Source: Priapulus caudatus
Taxonomy: Eukaryota; Priapulida; Priapulimorpha; Priapulimorphida; Priapulidae
Length of the DNA stretch: 21,805 bases
Direction: 5' to 3'
NCBI RefSeq assembly: GCF_000485595.1
Contig: NW_014577499.1
Location: forward strand, 138,502 to 160,306
This document shows positions 18,010 to 21,805 of this stretch, one piece after another; the stretch's first letter is position 1; the number at the start of each line of letters is the position of its first letter. A program made the translations under genes and the position numbers. The notes beneath the pieces are model-generated. The model was not told the DNA's origin and ran no database searches. It saw only the letters and a program-made list of their open reading frames with translations.

Positions 18010-18170
18010 TGTGTGGTGTGTGTGCGTGCGTGCGCTGCTGTGTGTGTGTGCTGTGTGTGTGTGTGTGTGTGGTGGTGTGTGTAGCGTGCGTGCTGTGTGT
18101 GTGTGTGTGTGTGTTGTGTGGTGTGTGTGTGTGTGTGTTGGTGTGTGTGTGTGTGTGTGTGGTGTGTAGG
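17940..18170. repeat. (GT)n tract with interruptions
   Basis: A long GT dinucleotide run, pure at about 17946-18002, then mixed with GGTG, GCGTGC and CTGTG words. Confidence 0.95.
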
Positions 18171-18235
18171 CCAGCTCACTCACTAAATCGCTGCTGCCGA
18201 CCCTGCGTTCGATTCGCTGGCACCGGCTGAATTTT
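18166..18235 (+). repeat. Possible tRNA-derived SINE head fragment
   Basis: A B-box-like GCGTTCGATTCGC lies at about 18203-18215, and an A-box-like TAGGCCAGCTCACT lies about 35 bases upstream, followed by CACCGGCTGAAT. The spacing and order resemble the pol III promoter of tRNA-derived SINEs. No complete cloverleaf can be drawn and no tail is clear, so this is tentative. Confidence 0.28.
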
Positions 18236-18406
18236 ATATTTATTGGCGAATATTTGCGACGCGCCGATGTGACAATTGCTGCTCAATGAGGCGTCCATCT
18301 TCATTGGACAGAGGCGTGCGCAGGCGTCCTGGCGGAAATCCCGAGGCGGACATACTTGTGTCTACATATACGCAGGCTTCATCACCCTTGTGTTTTTGCT
18401 CGTATA

Positions 18407-18570
18407 TATTGTAATTATATATATAATATATCTATATATATATGATATAAAAAACTAAAGTCCAATAGTAAATAGAATAGAGGGTGTTTTAAAGTTAATT
18501 GACCGAGATTTTCGAGATTAACATCATCTTCATCAGGTCAGCAGACCATTGAATAGAATCAAATAATCAA
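18407..18570. repeat. (TA)-rich tract with adjoining repeat-like end
   Basis: TATA-rich sequence (about 18403-18450) is followed by a block containing GACCGAGATTTTCGAGATT and CATCATCTTCATCAGGTC. A TA tract followed by an ATCAGGT-type word resembles the arrangement at 15281-15417 and looks like the end of a dispersed element. The family is unknown to me. Confidence 0.35.
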
Positions 18571-18683
18571 AAACAAATACAATGCGTTATTAGATAATCA
18601 AGAAAGTAATGATATCACGACAACTTCGCGGCGTTGCCATGAATACGGACGACAAATCGTGTGACTTTACTTGCTTTATTAGG

Positions 18684-18684
<1 letters not shown>

Positions 18685-18717
<33 letters not shown>
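18685..18717. repeat. (TA)n microsatellite
   Basis: A pure TA dinucleotide run. Confidence 0.95.
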
Positions 18718-18719
<2 letters not shown>

Positions 18720-21700
18720 CGCGTGTGTGCCGGGTGCGCTGAGATGTGATGTAGGGTTGTGTGCGCAGGCGGTGTGTGCTGCGTTCTTACTACATGATGT
18801 TTGGAAGCATTAGCTATAGCTTTGCTAACGTTGATGAATTTAAATCTCGATGTAGAAATGATGATAGTAAGATCCAAATTTGTGTATTAAATTGAAATAA
18901 ACTTTAAATATGTTGGCACAACAGTGTAGTCAGTCATCTTGCAGAGAGAGACAAAGAAACGGCGCACACGTGCTGGTGCGCCTAAAGCGCCGGCTGTGGC
19001 TTTCCTCCCCGTGACACAAGCGCAGCACTCCCGCTGGCCTACAGCTCTGTTCTATATATTACCCCGCCCAAAACCCTACATCCTGAAGCGCGCACATGTC
19101 ACGCCGTTTCTCCAGAACGCGCGTCTCCCACCTCGCATTTCACCAATGACGCGCTAGAAACGCCGCGACCCTAAACACGTGTTAGCCACAATTCCTGCCC
19201 TATAACAATCAATACTAGCCGCACAAGATGCGCGACGCTCTGTCTACTAGACTACCGCCAAACACCTGAGTCTGTTAGCCGCACTCCGCGTCTCTGAACC
19301 TAATTTATGTAACATACTGTAATCATATGTTACAGCTTAAACTTTCTCCCGCCTCATGGCCCCTGACAATTTGGATCTTCAGAGCTGGCGAAATTTAAGC
19401 GATTTATTTCAGAATGAAAATTGCTTTAATACGATCATGTTTGATCATAATTTGTCATTTTATTGTCTAGCCCTAGTTTTTGGAGTTACAGACAGAGTGG
19501 GCGACGTTGTTGCGCGTTTTGACTAAAGATATACTTGAGCAAGGCGCAACCAGAAATATCATACCTATGTAAAAACGTCCAGATCTTCGCGTTTGATCTC
19601 CAATAGCATGTATATCTATACTTCACGATGTGGTCGAATTCGCGTCGTAGCTGACTGCCAAGATGGTCGGAAAGCCTGCCACGTTATGAATCTTACGTGA
19701 CCATACAGGCGAAGTGACGTAGTTTATGCATCACAGAGACTGAGTGAATCATAGTCGCTACATATTATTATTATCGTTTGCCTATACCTGTTAGTTTATG
19801 CATTGTTGGATACTCTTCTATATATGTGTGATAAATCAGCTGATAGTATGTGTGTGTTCACTTTTGAACTACAGACCCTCCTTTTATATGAAGCATTAGT
19901 CGCTCATTGGACGACTGACCTCTGACTTCTGTATCGACTGTTTCAAAGCAAGCAGAGCATAAATAACACAGATGACAGTACTAAATGTGATCATATTATT
20001 CTTGGCAGACTAATTCAAGCATACGTACATCTGATCATGATCGTAAAGACAATCACGTGAGTAAATAGAGCGATGTGATATCTTCAATAACAAACTTAAC
20101 ACATATATCTATAATACGTAAGTGTACCAGCTGTGCATCGATTAAGAAGAATACAAGCAGGTCCGATTTAATAAATACGTTGCATGAGCGAAGTGAGCGC
20201 CTCTGTACTACCCATGCGACTGAGTTGAGGGCGAGAGTTGAGGCATAAATTAAGTAGGTATGGCAAGATTCGACATCAGAGGTTACGCGGCGCAGATTGG
20301 TAGTATACTGGGAGTCGTGATGGTAGGGCATAGCGTATACAAAGTTAGTACGTAGCATTAGGCGTAGGTATGTGCAGGAGCAGGGAGAGGTCGATTCATA
20401 GCTCGTTAGTCTGTCATCTAAGTAGGCAAGGCTAGTATCAGCGAATTACGTTTTAGCAACTATGCGAATAACGCAAGCGCAGGTGTTTAGTAAATGTGAA
20501 TATGTGAGCACGATATAATCGATTGTTAGATTGTAATGTAATTAGATGTCGTAAGAGGCGATTCTCTAGACGAGTAGAGAATGTAGTGGAGTATTTGGAG
20601 TTGTAGGCTGCCGAATGAGAAGGAAGTGACAGCGATACTATTGTGAGAAAGTGCGGTGTTATGAAAATAACGTAAGGTATTGCGAGTCGTTATGCAATCG
20701 CCGCGACAATTGACGAGACTCTGTATGAGAGTGCTAAGGGACGGGGCACCGGAGGGCAGGGGGAGTGGGGGATACGGAAAGGTGAATGGAGTGCTTTACG
20801 ACGGGAGGGAGTGCTGTAAGGGAGGGTGCGGAGGGTGAGGTGCGTGAGGGTGGTGTGGCCGTAACTTTGTCCAATGTTCCCCGATGCCACAGCAATTTTA
20901 CTTTCTGATACACACGCGCTTGCCTCTATGTGGTCCGCGGCTCGATGGCGCACTCGACCTCGCTGTGTGGTAGTGTCACATACATGATCCTAGTGCTGCG
21001 CTCATCGTAATCTTAGATACAATGTGAACACACCCCTAGACGACGAATCTATGTGTCAGAAAGGACAGATTAATATGGGTCACTTGCCTATAGGCGTGTT
21101 TCGTGTAGTGCTAAATAGCTCACTATCGTAATTTATATCACATCATCATTTCTACATCAGGATCTGATAGTAGTAAGTGGATGGAGTAGATGGGATGGAC
21201 AAATGTTGCAGTAGATTCTAAGGCTGGCATGAGTCATATATTAGGGGCCGATTGATTGCTCCAGAGTATGTGTACATGCATGAGTATCTTTTGATGTGTA
21301 ATCGGAACAGAGACTATAAGTCCGAGGTCTGGAGAGGTGCGAAGTCTAGGTTAGTAAATAACGATCTGCAGGAGCGGTTGGAACTTGCGTAAGCAGATGA
21401 CTTCGAAGGGGCACTAACTCCATGTGCAGGGTACATTAGAGACTCGTCAATGCCCATGTTACACGCGAAAACGGTATATAGTGAGGCTGAATAAGTACGT
21501 GAAGAGCTCCACACAAATAGTGCTCCACTGCTATATAATTTGAAAGTTTCATATCCAAAGTGACATGAGCGACCATACCATATAAGATGAATAGAATGTA
21601 GGCTGCTCTGTACGTAATGAAAAGCGACATCAAACAATCGAACATCCTCTGGTTTAGGGCGAGAACCTGCATTCTTGAGCTGCGTCACACTGATTTGACA

Positions 21701-21805
21701 TGGTGTGCCAGGAAGTAATCAAACAACCAGTCGCTGCGGGAGTCTGCGAGTACAGCGAAACAAGCATAGCTAGCAAGGGCAGCAGTGAGTGGGAGTAAGG
21801 CAAGA
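18720..21805. other. Long gene-free unique region
   Basis: Three kilobases with hardly any tandem repeats, unlike the rest of the window. Frames of 60-124 residues occur on both strands (for example minus 20053-20358 and minus 21314-21688) but none shows a recognisable motif. From about 20580 the plus strand becomes purine-rich, with a dense G-run segment at 20738-20860. Exons of a gene extending beyond the right edge cannot be excluded. Confidence 0.4.
20738..20771 (+). other. G-quadruplex-type motif
   Basis: Runs GGG, GGGG, GGG, GGGGG and GGGGG are separated by loops of 2, 7, 2 and 3 bases. This satisfies the usual four-run intramolecular G4 pattern. More G runs follow to about 20855. Confidence 0.55.

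Noticed and set aside
18490-18545. Hammerhead-ribozyme-like words on the minus strand (CTGATGA followed later by CGAAA)
   Set aside because: The stem between them does not pair in the canonical register and no stem I or III can be drawn.

Overview
The window is eukaryotic nuclear DNA, most likely from a marine invertebrate metazoan. It has a spliced first coding exon, GT-AG splice signals, a long GC-rich coding exon, large gene-poor intergenic stretches, DNA transposons, and very abundant micro- and minisatellites (CTG/CAG, TATAG, TA, GT/GC, GA, and 32-, 33-, 42-, 45- and 68-bp tandem units). The exact taxon cannot be read from the sequence.

Layout. 1-2112 is repeat-rich and is probably intron 1 of PEX16, whose first coding exon lies on the minus strand at 2113-2254. 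2255-3300 holds two adjacent hairpins and pentanucleotide repeats. 3335-3746 (possibly 3314-3757) is an AT-rich MITE-like element with 25-bp terminal inverted repeats. 4774-6426 is one long plus-strand coding exon for a 4-coumarate:CoA-ligase-like / luciferase-like acyl-CoA synthetase, preceded by a splice acceptor. 6427-11070 is gene-free and rich in minisatellites. 11132-15280 is a hAT transposon remnant sitting in a (TA)n tract. 15281-18170 is TA, GT/GC and GA repeats plus a 45-bp tandem array that changes abruptly from exact to noisy copies. 18171-21805 is mostly unique sequence with no gene I can support.

The most interesting object is a transposon inside a transposon. The hAT remnant keeps only the end of its transposase gene, and the conserved dimerisation domain of that gene is cut in two by a 3347-bp insert (11590-14936). 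The insert has perfect 10-bp ends, a candidate 3-bp AAT target duplication, and fold-back arms of about 0.8 kb. It carries a broken gene resembling the XPG/PIN-type nuclease with Cys-rich tail found in Academ-type elements of marine invertebrates. The left arm is an inverted copy of the right end, including the last coding segment, so this derivative carries its 3' end on both sides.

The two host genes point away from each other (PEX16 leftwards, the acyl-CoA synthetase rightwards) and are 2.5 kb apart. Both belong to lipid and peroxisome or mitochondrion biology, but nothing in the sequence shows they are co-regulated.
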